Assembly (NCBI GenBank): GCA_010093485.1 | Contig: MU001512.1 | Location: forward strand, 146,842-210,841 | Length of the DNA: 64,000 nt | Reading direction: 5' to 3' | From: Karstenula rhodostoma CBS 690.94 | Taxonomy: Eukaryota; Ascomycota; Dothideomycetes; Pleosporales; Didymosphaeriaceae | Part shown: piece by piece, positions 47,467 through 56,743 of the stretch | Numbering within the stretch: the first letter of the stretch is position 1 | Layout of the letters: each line of letters begins with the position of its first letter | Program-made: the position numbers and the translations under genes | The notes under the pieces: generated by a model | What the model saw: only the letters and a program-made list of their open reading frames with translations | Told to the model about the DNA's origin: nothing | The model's database searches: none

Positions 47467-47765
47467 TGCCAACCTGCCCCACCCTCTCCCTCTCCCACAT
47501 CCTCACCTCCCTCAATCTCACCCACCGCACCAAACTCCCCAAACACCACCGCGCCAAACCTACCACCACCGACAAAGAAACCGCCATCCCACCCCCACCT
47601 ACCCGCCTTGACTCCCGCGGCGCCTACACCCGCCCCACCCCCTGGCACAGCGGTGGCGCATCCGGCGCCAAGATCCTCGCCCGCGCGGTAAGCTCTGTTT
47701 TCGTTGCTGAGAGGGGGTGGAGTCGGGGGTTGTGTGTTGGGTATGGGGGTGTGTGGGGGCGTTGA
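47467..47765 (+). CDS. Possible small protein, unrecognised
   Basis: An ATG at 47467 opens 99 codons (MPTCPTLSLSHILTS...). The first 78 codons are Pro/Thr/Lys-rich and look plausible ('RLDSRGAYTRPTPWHSGGASGAKILARA'). A GTAAGC at 47689 could be a donor, so the true protein may continue into an exon I cannot locate. Sequence downstream becomes extremely G-rich. No family recognised. It may be a non-coding stretch with biased composition. Confidence 0.3.
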
Positions 47766-48349
47766 GCTCCCAGAGGGAGGGAGGGTAGGGGAAGAGGGGG
47801 AGGAAGAGGTGGTGGGATGGGGAGGACGGGAAGGGGAAGAGGGGCATAGGGAGGAATGGGGAGGAGGAGGAAAGGGTAAATGTGGAATTAAGCTGACATG
47901 AAGAAGGAAGGGGATAGGGGGTTGCAGTGTGTGCTTAAGGGGGGAGGGGAGGGGAGTGTGGTTGATTTGGGGATGAAGAGTGGGGGGAGGTAGCTCCGGA
48001 GGGGGGGTTCCGTTCGCTGTGTTTGTGGGGTTTGGGTTTAGTGCGTTGGGTGGTTGCTGCTACTGCGGGAAACATCGGAATTGCAAAGATGGGTCACGTA
48101 TGTTGTGGCGTGCTTGATAATCATGAATTCAAACTACCGGGATCCTTGGAATACACACCCTAGACCCACACCAGCTAGCCATGCACCTGAGCAACCAACC
48201 CCCCCCCCCCCATCCCATCCATACCCAAATCTTCCATCTCCAGCCCCGAGGCCACACGCTATGAAGCCGTGGTTGAAGCCATTTCAGACGCTGTAACCCA
48301 CGAACAGGTCGTTCTAGCCGTGTAGCTTCCATCTCGCGCTCCGCACCTC
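47766..48349. other. G-rich intergenic DNA
   Basis: The + strand from about 47690 to 48020 is dominated by GGGAGG, GGGG and GGAGG runs, with several potential G-quadruplex motifs. The remainder to 48349 is ordinary. No gene recognised. Confidence 0.6.
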
Positions 48350-49202
48350 CTAGTACGTCCCCTCCGTCTCAAAGAAAACGCAGACCTCCCACTTCGCGCG
48401 CGCGTTCATAGCCATGATCAGCCCACCCCCCGCATCCGCCGCTGGAAACTCAGCCGACACATGCGGCGCATCCTCCTCATTTACAACCAGCTCCTGCATC
48501 GTAGCTTTTGCGGCGATAAGAGCGGTGTCGCGGGACGGGTAGGAGCCTATGATCTGAGAAGTGGAAGACTGGGGCAGCTTGTCAGTCACAGACGGTCGAA
48601 ATGAGGGATGATGGACGAGCATGGTGAAGGATGCACAGGGATGTAGGAAGATGGTTGGGCATGTATAAAGACACTTACCTTCCCCTTTGCATCTGCTGAC
48701 TTTACTGTCTTGTATACCGCATCGTAATCGTGCAACATTGGCCCTGATGCGGATACGGTGAAGACGGGTTTGGGCAGCGTGGCGCGGATGTCTGGGTTGA
48801 ATCTGGTGAGTACTTCGAGGACGCTGAAGTGTGTTTCTTCGATGGGGTCAGTGACGACGAGCCTGGTGAAGCCCTTAGATTTGACCTGCTCGAGGGTCGC
48901 TAGTGCGGTCGGGGAGTCTTTGGCTAGGTGCTGCGCGATGGGTAGGATGGCGGCGAAGGAGGGGAAGGGGCCGTGCCTGGTGCGCAGGTGTCAGTGTATG
49001 TGTACAATGATGAGAGTCTGGGTGTTACATACCAATCCCACGCATCGGTGTGCGGTGTGCTGACCGTCAGGTACAGGATGGTGCCTTTAGGTGTCGCGGG
49101 CGCTGAGAGGTCGTCGTCTGGCGGGGGACTGGCGGACTTCTTGCGCGTCTCCCACTCCATGGTATCCTGGAACTCGGGATCCAGCTGGAAGTCGTCGTCC
49201 AT
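48350..49202 (-). CDS. Conserved-looking hypothetical protein, 228 aa
   Basis: Not recognised. Three exons (49033-49202, 48679-48976, 48350-48568), with introns of 56 and 110 nt, join in phase. The acidic start 'MDDDFQLDPEFQDTMEWETRKK' leads to a compact alpha/beta-looking region: 'TILYLTVSTPHTDAWDW', 'FPSFAAILPIAQHL', 'ATLEQVKSKGFTRLVVTDPIEETHFSVLEVL', 'KPVFTVSASGPMLHDYDAV', 'SQIIGSYPSRDTALIAAKATMQEL', and 'KWEVCVFFETEGTY' at the end. It is well formed and soluble, with no signal peptide or membrane segment, so I expect a real cytosolic protein. Its promoter has a duplicated TATA unit (next entry). Confidence 0.7.
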
Positions 49203-49257
49203 GTCGCTGTCGGAGGAGCTGGTGTGTTGACGAGGTGTGTTGGAGGGTTGGAAAGAA

Positions 49258-49342
49258 GGTCTTTATATAATTTGGTCGAGGTAGTCGAAGTGCTCGGAAA
49301 GGAGGTCGTTATATAATCGGGTCGAGGTAGTCGAAGTGCTCG
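49258..49342 (-). promoter_or_regulatory. Tandemly duplicated TATA promoter unit
   Basis: Two 40-bp units with a 45-bp period (49258-49297 and 49303-49342), nearly identical (ggtcgaggtagtcgaagtgc shared exactly), each with ttatataa. The TATA boxes lie about 63 and 108 bp upstream of the 228-aa protein's start codon on the minus strand. Confidence 0.65.
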
Positions 49343-50392
49343 AGCTGATGGAATAGAGCTCAAGAAGCGGCGGGCGGCTGCCCTCTTTATAAAGCCCAGC
49401 GGGTGCGCTAAACCCCCAGACACGCCTTCACCGAGCTTCCGAAGGCGAATGCGGAAGGAACGCAGTAGTTGAATTGTCAAGTATATACAGCCTCAGCCAA
49501 AGATAAACGAACAACCGGCGTAGACCACACCCAGTACCCTCAGGATACAATTGCAAGTTGAAATCGAAGTGAGTCTGCCGGTGACTTTGGAGGATGGAGT
49601 GGGCGGTTTATATATCAAACGCAAGAGTTTGCCTCCAGCTCGTGGTCAGCAGTGTTTGGGAAAGCCATGTTGATTCCACGGTATACGGAGCGCTTGTCGT
49701 GGTCATCTGAGATGGCTATAACCGCGTGAGTGTGGATTTGCTCGCTAGTATCGAACTCCCCTGAGGCAGGATAAGCTGGTTGATTTTTTGCGCGGTAAAC
49801 AGAAATGCCACCAGCGTGGGGGGAATTTGCTCGCAAGCATAGAGCTTCTCAATAGGAATCTACTGGGGGGGGGTAGCTTGCTTGAAGTGGACGTGGGGTT
49901 TGGAGGAACCATGTTGTCCGCGTGAGAACTCGGAATATTGCTTACGAGCCTGTTAGCTTACTACATTCTGCCACTGCCTCCAGGTGTCTGGTCGATCTGG
50001 CGTACCTACTTCAGTTGAGATTTTATGATGTTATTCTTCAGTGTTGGTCTCCAGGCTAAGTCCTTGGGTTCTTTTTTGATCTCATCGTGCATTGGCAAAG
50101 CACAACGCCTCCTACTGTCCCCCCTTTATTGACTTACCCGCCCTCATAGTGATCACTTACAATATATATATCCTTGGGTTAACACACATCCAGTCTTTTG
50201 CAGCAGAGGAGTCGACCACACGCACAGCGTGCATATTGATAACGGGTACTGTGAATGGTATCATTTCAACTATGCTAACCACACTCGCCGTACGCACCTC
50301 GGTTTTGTCCTTCCTTCTCATCCTACACAAACCAAACGCCCTAGCGCCGATACATGCAACAAAATTTACCCTTTTGCCTCATCCTCGCTCCT
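49343..50392. other. Intergenic, no gene recognised
   Basis: 1.05 kb between the 228-aa gene's promoter and the EBP2 stop. Ordinary composition, with one G run at 49865-49874. A minus-strand open frame at 49615-49836 has no family resemblance. Confidence 0.5.
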
Positions 50393-51725
50393 CTACTTCT
50401 TATTCATCCGCCTCGCCTTCCCTGGCCTCTTCGCCGCGCCGCCCTTCATCTTCTTATGCGAGAATCCCTTTCCATCCGCGCTCGACTGCGCATCGTTGCT
50501 CTTCGCGTACCGCTTCTTACCGCCAAAGCCAAACTTGTCGTTCTTCTTCTGGCGCTTGAAGTTGCCGCCCTCGCCGCCACGGCCGCGCTCGGGCTTCTCG
50601 GACTTGTCGAGCGCGACGTCGAAGAGGTCTTCTTCATTGGTGGCGGTGACGTCGGCGCCGGAGCGTTCTGGGATCGTTAGTATGAAATTCATCTTCGTCA
50701 TCATCTTCATCGAGAAGATGGTCTGACGGTAATAGGAATGGAATGGGAATGGACGTACTCCGCTTAAGCTGGCTGATCTTATCCAGCGTATCGCGCTTCT
50801 CCTTCGCCCTCTCCTGCAGCTTCGCCACCTGCACCTGCTTGCCGAATTTCTTCAGATCGCGCTGTTTCCGCGCCTCGGCCGACGCCTTCTTGCCCGCCGC
50901 CTCGTCCATCAGCTTCGCCTTGATCTTGCCCATGTGCTCGTCGTCCTTGACCATCTCGGCGAAGTAGTCCGCCGGCCGCGAGAACGGCGCGCCCTCCTTC
51001 TTCAACAAGCCCCGTGCGTCCTTGACTGCGGAGAGCGACTGCTTGTAGAAGGCCAGCTCACGGTTGAGGTCGTCGTCTACGTCTGCGATCTCGACGTCCT
51101 CGTCGGTGGTAAGCGACATGTGTTCTGAGAAGCCGAGCTTCGAGTAGGGCAGCTTAATGCGGTTCAGCGCGGCGGTGAGGGCGGCGGTGTTGTTGATGGT
51201 GAGGCGCTGGTACGGGACGATGTCGGCCTTGTCCTCATCGGCGAGCGATTCGATATCGGAGAATGCGATGCCGTCTTCGTCTTCGTCCTCATCCTCCACA
51301 TCCTCCTCGTCCTCATCCTCGCCGCCCGCGCCAAGCGTCTCCCCCACCTCCTCGTCTTCTTCGTCGTCCCCGCTGACGTCGCTCTCACTGTCCTCGAGGC
51401 GCGACAGATCGAACGGAACTGCCTCCTCGTCGTCGCTGGCGTCCTCGTCTTCGCTGTCGTCCGTTTCCCACTCAGCCTCCTTCGCCGGCGCCGTAGCTTT
51501 CACGCCGTTGGCTTTTTCCTTCTTGGCCTTGCCATTGCTCTTAGGTGCAACCTTCACCTCCTCCTCCAGAGCTACACCACCCTCCGCCTCCGACTCATCG
51601 TCTCCCTCCGGCTTGTTCTGCTCCTTGCGCTTGCGCGCCTCTTTCTCCTGCCTGCGCTGCCTCTCGAGCTTGAAATTGCGGCCCTTCTCGTTGTTGAGCG
51701 CGGACTTGAGTTTGCTGCGTGCCAT
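50393..51725 (-). CDS. EBP2: rRNA-processing protein Ebp2
   Basis: Nucleolar 60S assembly factor needed for 27S pre-rRNA processing. Two exons (50759-51725 and 50393-50667), split by a 91-nt GTACGT...CAG intron, give 413 aa. A basic N-terminus (MARSKLKSALNNEKGRNFKLERQ) is followed by long acidic runs at about residues 90-190 ('EDEDEEDVEDEDEDEDG'). The conserved Ebp2 core at about 200-330 has 'NNTAALTAALNRIKLPYSKLGFSEHMSLT', 'DDLNRELAFYKQSLSAVKDARGLLKKEGAPFSRPADYFAEMVKDDEHMGKIK' and 'KFGKQVQVAKLQERAKEKRDTLDKISQLKR'. The basic Gly/Lys tail ends 'KARRMNKK'. Shares a short divergent promoter with HSBP1. Confidence 0.95.
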
Positions 51726-52061
51726 ATTGTTTTCGTGTGATCTTGTGAAATTGGGTGGTATGAGAAGGAAGTACGGAAGAGTGTCGCGCGTAATGGTAGT
51801 CCCAAAATTCAAGCTCGAAATCTTGGCGCAAAGAAAGTTCTGCCGGCGCTAGTGGAGGGCGGTGTGCTGCTGCGATACTGCGACCCACCACATCACGTGG
51901 CAGGCGCGTACCTCGAGCATTCACTCTTTCCGCTGCGTTCGATATCGCGCCGTGCCGATTGTACATACCGTGCGAACATCTGCTGTATATACGAAGAAAA
52001 TCCCCTAACCACTCCAAAAAGATCCTGACCCATAAAATTACCCTCCACACACCAACGCACC
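51726..52061. promoter_or_regulatory. 336-bp divergent promoter, EBP2 (-) / HSBP1 (+)
   Basis: The two start codons are 336 bp apart and face away from each other, so this short stretch must carry both promoters and leaders. A cacgtg E-box lies at 51894-51899. No TATA is obvious. Confidence 0.6.
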
Positions 52062-52403
52062 ATGTCTCCGCGTCCCTCTACCGACCGCGCCGACAGCTCA
52101 GCCTCCGTACGTCCCCCTTACCCCCTCGCACCTCTCCCCATACTCATCGCCCGTCTAGGCTCTAAACTCCAGCACCGACAGCTCAGCTGAGCTCCAACAA
52201 GTCGTCGACGACCTCCTCACCCAGCTTCAGAGCAAGTTCACAAACGTTAGCAGCGAGCTGCTTGCAAAGAGTGAGTTTGTGCATGATGTGAGATAGACGA
52301 ATGGAGCTGACGGGTTGAAGTGGAGGATATGTCAAGGCGGCTGGATAATCTCGAGGCGACGCTTCAGACGGGGGATGGGAAGGCGCCAGGCCCAAGCAAG
52401 TAG
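52062..52403 (+). CDS. HSBP1: Heat shock factor-binding protein 1 homologue
   Basis: Small coiled-coil protein that in animals binds the HSF1 trimerisation region and is also tied to WASH-complex assembly. Three exons (52062-52106, 52159-52270, 52321-52403), with introns of 52 and 50 nt, give 79 aa, the family size. The heptad core 'ELQQVVDDLLTQLQSKFTNVSSELLAKMEDMSRRLDNLEATLQ' aligns with HSBP1 over its whole coiled coil, including the 'DDMS.R.D.LE' pattern. The N-terminal Ser-rich segment and short Pro/Gly tail are not conserved. Too small and fragmented for simple open-frame prediction. Confidence 0.88.
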
Positions 52404-52823
52404 GCTGGCTGGTCTTCGATGTAGGGTGTAGATTGCTTCTGGTACATGGTGACGATGGATTGTAGCCCTCTTCAAGTCGTCTAGGCGTTAGGGCGAAGTA
52501 CAGCACGCATCAATGTTCACATAGCGGTTGACAGTTTCTTTATGAATGATTCGATACGTTATGCATTCCATCGTAAGCAGTCCGCAATCTATCTGATAGG
52601 AATGCTCTCCGAGACCTGGGGTAGTGCCGGCGTTCTATCAACATGTCTGGTCCTGGAACCGCTGCACATTAGCTTTTCGCTACAGATTTAGATCTTCTTG
52701 GGTGCGGCACAGGGCCGTCGTTGATGGCGCCCTGCACCACGGTCATCGATACGTCGCCACTATTGTCCCCCACCTTCCTTTCAGGCCTAACAGCACGGCG
52801 GGAATAGTAATATAGCTTTTGCT
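52404..52823. other. Convergent 3' region, HSBP1 / PDI
   Basis: 420 bp between the stops of two convergent genes. Holds both 3'UTRs. No other gene seen. Confidence 0.55.
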
Positions 52824-53971
52824 CTACAACTCGCTCTTCTCGTCCTCATCACCAACCGGGAGGAACTTCCTCAGGATGTTGCTCCTGCTGATCAAGTCGT
52901 CAAGCTTCTCAGTGGCGAGGTTGCCCTTTCCGATAAGACCCTGCAGACGCTTGTACTCCTTCTCGGCGTAGCCCTCGTTCTTGCTGCTCTTCTCGAACAC
53001 CTTGACGTAGTACTGCGCGTATTTGTCCTGGAGGGTTTCGGCGGCCTTCTTGGCCTCCTCAAGACCGCTGGCGTAGGCGCCCTTGGACTTGGTGACGATG
53101 GAGTCGAGCGCTTCGATGGTACCACCGATAGCGTTGAGACCGCCACCAACAGCGCGGTAAGTGCCGGCGTTGGTGTTGAGGAACTCAACAAAGTCGGCCT
53201 CGGCGCGGGCGCCCTCGTAGGGAAGGGCCTCAGTGGTGCCCTTCTTGAAGTACTTGATGGTGGGGTATGACGAGACGCCTTGCTCCTTGGCGAGGGCCTT
53301 GCTGTTCTCGGCTTCTGCGTCGACCTGAGCGATGGTGACACCCTGCTCGTTGGCGAAGGTGTTGGCGAGCTGTTCCCAGACGGGCTTGAGGTTCTTGCAG
53401 TCTGCGCACCTTGTTAGCGTTCCCCGCTCACAGATGCTTGATCAGCCGACTTACGTCCGCACCAGGGTGCCGTGAAAGCAACGAGCACGTCCTGGTCCTT
53501 TCCAACCTTCTCCTGGAAGCTCTTGTCATCCAGAATGACGACCTGGCTCGGAAGCTTGGCCTTGACCTTCGACCTCACACCGCTCTTTTCCTGCACGAAC
53601 TTTGCCAGACTGTCGAGGTCCCGTCCGCTGTCATACTCCTTTGGTGTGTCGCTCTTGCCATCGAACCACTTGAGTGTAGGGAAACCCTGTACGCCGAACC
53701 TCTTGCCTAGGCTCTTGTGGGCGTCTGCATCGACCTTCGCGATGGTGACCTTGTCCTTTGCGTGCAGGAGGTTGGTGGCGAGCTCTTCGTATACGGGCGC
53801 GAGGTTCTTGCAGTGGCCGCACCACGGGGCGAAGAATTCTACGAGGGCGGGCTTGCCGGACTTTAGCACAATATCGTCGAAGTTGGTCGGCGTGAGCTCG
53901 ACGACGTTCTCGGCAGCGACGAGGGCCGGCAGCAGCGCGAGGGCCGCCGGTAGCAAGCGATTGAAAAGCAT
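52824..53971 (-). CDS. ER protein disulfide isomerase, ERp38/TigA type
   Basis: Oxidative-folding enzyme of the ER lumen. Two exons (53455-53971 and 52824-53401), joined across a 53-nt intron, give 364 aa. A signal peptide (MLFNRLLPAALALLPALVAA) precedes two thioredoxin domains with active sites CGHC at residues 51-54 and 171-174; the second is split by the intron. A C-terminal helical ERp29-like D domain spans about 265-350 ('KSKGAYASGLEEAKKAAETLQDKYAQYYVKVFEK'). This architecture (a, a', D) is that of fungal TigA and plant/insect P5-like enzymes. The protein ends DEKSEL, so the ER-retention tetrapeptide would be KSEL, which differs from the common HDEL/KDEL. Confidence 0.93.
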
Positions 53972-54360
53972 GTTGGTGTGTGGTGAAGCTCCAGAGGTGA
54001 TTGGGGCCTCGGGTGTTGTGGGTTATGCAGTGGGAGCTCGAGCTGGGCCTTTGTGGCAGGTGGTGCGGACAAGTGGCGGAGGTGGGCTTGGCGTGGACAC
54101 CTTGCTGAAAGCGCAGGATTGATAATCGACGAGCGACTGGAGATGTGAACCAATAAGCGGTAGATGCTTTTCATGCGCCCGAATGCCCAAGAGATGAACA
54201 CTAGTTAACCTCATGAGAGACATGTGCACGTGGTAGTGACGAATGCGAAGGTATACACAGCGCCCATTGCCACCGTTCAAGAGCACTACCTACGAAACAC
54301 CGAAGAGCTATTTCATGATGTTCCAAGGCTATCAATTCAACCGCTTTGCGATACCTCCCA
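53972..54360. other. Intergenic PDI promoter, 389 bp
   Basis: Between the PDI start and the thioredoxin stop, both minus strand. It holds the PDI promoter. No clear unfolded-protein-response element was identified. Confidence 0.5.
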
Positions 54361-54738
54361 CTAAAAGTCTTCCTCAAACTCAAGCTTCTTCTCCTGTGCA
54401 CCTCCACCCTTCACCTCGACCGCAATCTTCTCCACGTTCTTCTTCAACGCCGGCGCATTCGCACTCCTAATCTCCTCAATCTGTACCCCGTCCTTGAAGA
54501 TCAAAAAAGTTGGTATAGCCGAGATCTGAAACTGTGCGGCAAGCTCCGGCACTTCATCGATGTTGATCTTGACGAAGGTCACTTTGCTAGGTGTGGAGTT
54601 GGCTTTGGAGAGCTGTTCATAGAGAGGCGCAATGGCTTTGCAGGGCGGGCACCAGGTTGCGAAGAAGTCGGCGATGAGGTAGGTGTGGTTGTTGAGGAGG
54701 TTGCGGAACTCGGACGGCTCGCTGATTCCGGTTACCAT
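54361..54738 (-). CDS. Thioredoxin with CPPC active site
   Basis: Single exon, 125 aa, the size of a cytosolic thioredoxin plus a short tail. The fold is visible: 'SEFRNLLNNHTYLIADFFATWCPPCKAIAPLYEQL', active-site Cys30-Pro-Pro-Cys33, 'VTFVKINIDEVPELAAQFQISAIPTFLIFKDG' with the cis-Pro in 'IPT', and a final helix. The classical motif is CGPC. CPPC is known in some thioredoxins and changes redox potential and substrate choice, so reductive activity is likely but not certain. The charged tail (KGGGAQEKKLEFEEDF) is an extension beyond the minimal fold. No targeting signal. Confidence 0.92.
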   Translation of the reverse strand: MVTGISEPSEFRNLLNNHTYLIADFFATWCPPCKAIAPLYEQLSKANSTPSKVTFVKINIDEVPELAAQFQISAIPTFLIFKDGVQIEEIRSANAPALKKNVEKIAVEVKGGGAQEKKLEFEEDF

Positions 54739-55789
54739 GTCTGTGGTGTTTTGCTGCGAGAAGATTGTTGGAGGGTGTCTGTCTTGGAGCCACGGGAAAC
54801 AAGATAACAGTAATCTAGTACAAAATTCATTAGTAGTTTTCGTGGGTGATTTTGTTACACTATATAGTTGCTAGCACTCAGTCTGTCTTGCACAATGGAC
54901 ACGATGGCGCAATCGCGGGGCTACTAATCGTGTTGTGCGTTGATGGAGGAAGTTGGTTGTGAATTGGGTCTGGGCTGAGGCTTATTTGTGATCACAGCTC
55001 CATGGCGGCTGCCGTATCCGACACATCGGTAGGCGTGCTCTGGCATAGATAATCTTGAGAAGGTACCATATACGCAAATTTAGTAAAAAACAGTAGTAGC
55101 CGTGTTCGTGCCAATGCACAGCGGGAAAGCATCGAACACCGCTTCTGGCTTAATGCAGTTAGTGGCAGCTGGCGGCGGGCCGTTGCCGTCCCTCCACTCA
55201 CTCTCTGCATCCACCTTTCCAGTGCCTCATCATGAATTACCATGCTGTCTTATCTTTGTACCTCGAATGACAACATCCCAAACCGACAATCATGCAGACC
55301 TAGCGGAGGTAGGCACCGGGAAGCATGACAATTTGTAACACTCCCGATGGTCTGATCGAACCTCATGCCTTACGGATAAGGTCATATGATCAGCATTTCA
55401 GTTGCCTAGCTCTACTGTATCGTGGCACACAATTTGGTGCGATGTGATGTTCCAATCACATTTGTCTGTATGTCTTCTGCGACGCTTTTCACGAAACACA
55501 TTGCCTTAGGTGCTTGACCAGCATCCCCACCCTTTGGTGGGGTGATGATCCGCCAAACCCCCCATTGCGGATAAAAGCTTGGACTTCAGAGCCCCAGGCT
55601 TGATACAAATAACGAACGCAATGGTGGGCCCGATCCAACATGGAGACTGGAGCAGTCACAGCACAGCACAGCTTTCACGAAGCTGTTATCCGTTTTGCCC
55701 CACTCGCCCGAACAACTTCGACAGAAAAGTACTTTACGTTCGCGTTGTCGGACATCGCAATATGTTGAATCCCGACCGTCTTCTAGAAA
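54739..55789. other. Intergenic, no gene recognised
   Basis: 1.05 kb upstream of the thioredoxin gene, up to the inserted element at 55790. It includes a 7-bp inverted repeat ccccacc/ggtgggg near 55524-55542. Short open frames have no resemblance to known proteins. Confidence 0.5.
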
Positions 55790-56333
55790 GGTGGAGGTTC
55801 TACGGCCACCCTTATCAGATTCTCAGCCACCCATTTGAGGTTCTCGGCCACCCATTTACTAGATCAGCTGCGCTAAGCCTAATATAGTATTAAGCAAACT
55901 TTTAGCGCGGCGCTAGAGCCCTATAGGCTACTCCAGCCACTGTAGAAGAGGTGGTGCAGTAACTATAATAAAGACTTATTAGAAGACTTAATATTAGCAG
56001 CATTGCTATATATATAGATTTCTAATATACTAAGCTAGAACTAGAATTAGCGATGTTTCAGTAAGCGAAATTTAAGTAGGGTGTTAGCTAAAAACCTGCT
56101 TTAGCTAACATTACTATTTTTGCACTTAAGAATTATATATACTGTAAAATATAAAGTACATCTCGCGTTCCTTCCCCTATTAAAAGTTAACTTTTAATAG
56201 GGGAGGGGCTTATGTACGCTATCTATATTAGGCTTAGCGCAGCGCTAGAGTGGCGCAGCTAATCTAGATAGGTGGCCGAGAACCTCAAATGGGTGGCCGA
56301 GAATCCGATAAGGGTGGCCGTAGAACCCTCACC
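55790..56333. mobile_element. 544-bp inverted-repeat element (MITE-like), 8-bp target duplication
   Basis: The ends begin GGTGGAGGTTCTACGGCC (left) and, on the other strand, GGTGAGGGTTCTACGGCC (right), and continue as inverted repeats for about 100 bp. Both sides are flanked by the direct repeat TCTAGAAA (55782-55789 and 56334-56341). Inside each end lie three tandem 21-bp units of the type ggttctcggccacccatttga. The interior (about 55900-56230) is AT-rich and has no open frame long enough for a transposase, so the element is non-autonomous. An 8-bp duplication is typical of hAT-type insertion, but the terminal bases do not prove a superfamily. Confidence 0.85.
56173..56204. repeat. Perfect 32-bp palindrome
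   Basis: Centre is AAAAGTTAACTTTT, with arms TCCCCTATT and AATAGGGGA. Every base pairs. It lies in the right half of the inverted-repeat element. Confidence 0.95.
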
Positions 56334-56341
56334 TCTAGAAA

Positions 56342-56743
56342 AGCAAACCAGCAAAGCCTGGCTTCCATGAAACGCGCGCTGCGTTGAGATCCGTACATGG
56401 TCTTGGCATATCGGGCACTCCCAAGCCTTTCATGGCACTTGAGCCCCGCCAGTCTGTCAAAGCACATGCGGCTGAAACCTGGATACATCTTGTTGATCGC
56501 CCCCTCCCGGAATAGCGCGTTCTCATCGAGGTTTCGAGCCAACAGGACGTGCATCACTGCCTGGATGCCCTATTTGAAATGACCCTCCGAATATTAGGAT
56601 AGGGCTATGAGCTGGTCTCGATTTCAATCCACAAGTATTTTTTCCCCATAGCATTCTTTCGTTCGTTTCTGTCCACTCTTCGATTCTTCTGACTGCAGGC
56701 AGTCCGTTTTATCCTTCTCTTTCTCATCCTTCCATAGTTAATC
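56342..56743. other. MFS gene promoter region
   Basis: 402 bp between the inserted element and the transporter start. The element therefore sits within the likely upstream control region. Pyrimidine-rich leader at 56640-56740. Confidence 0.5.
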
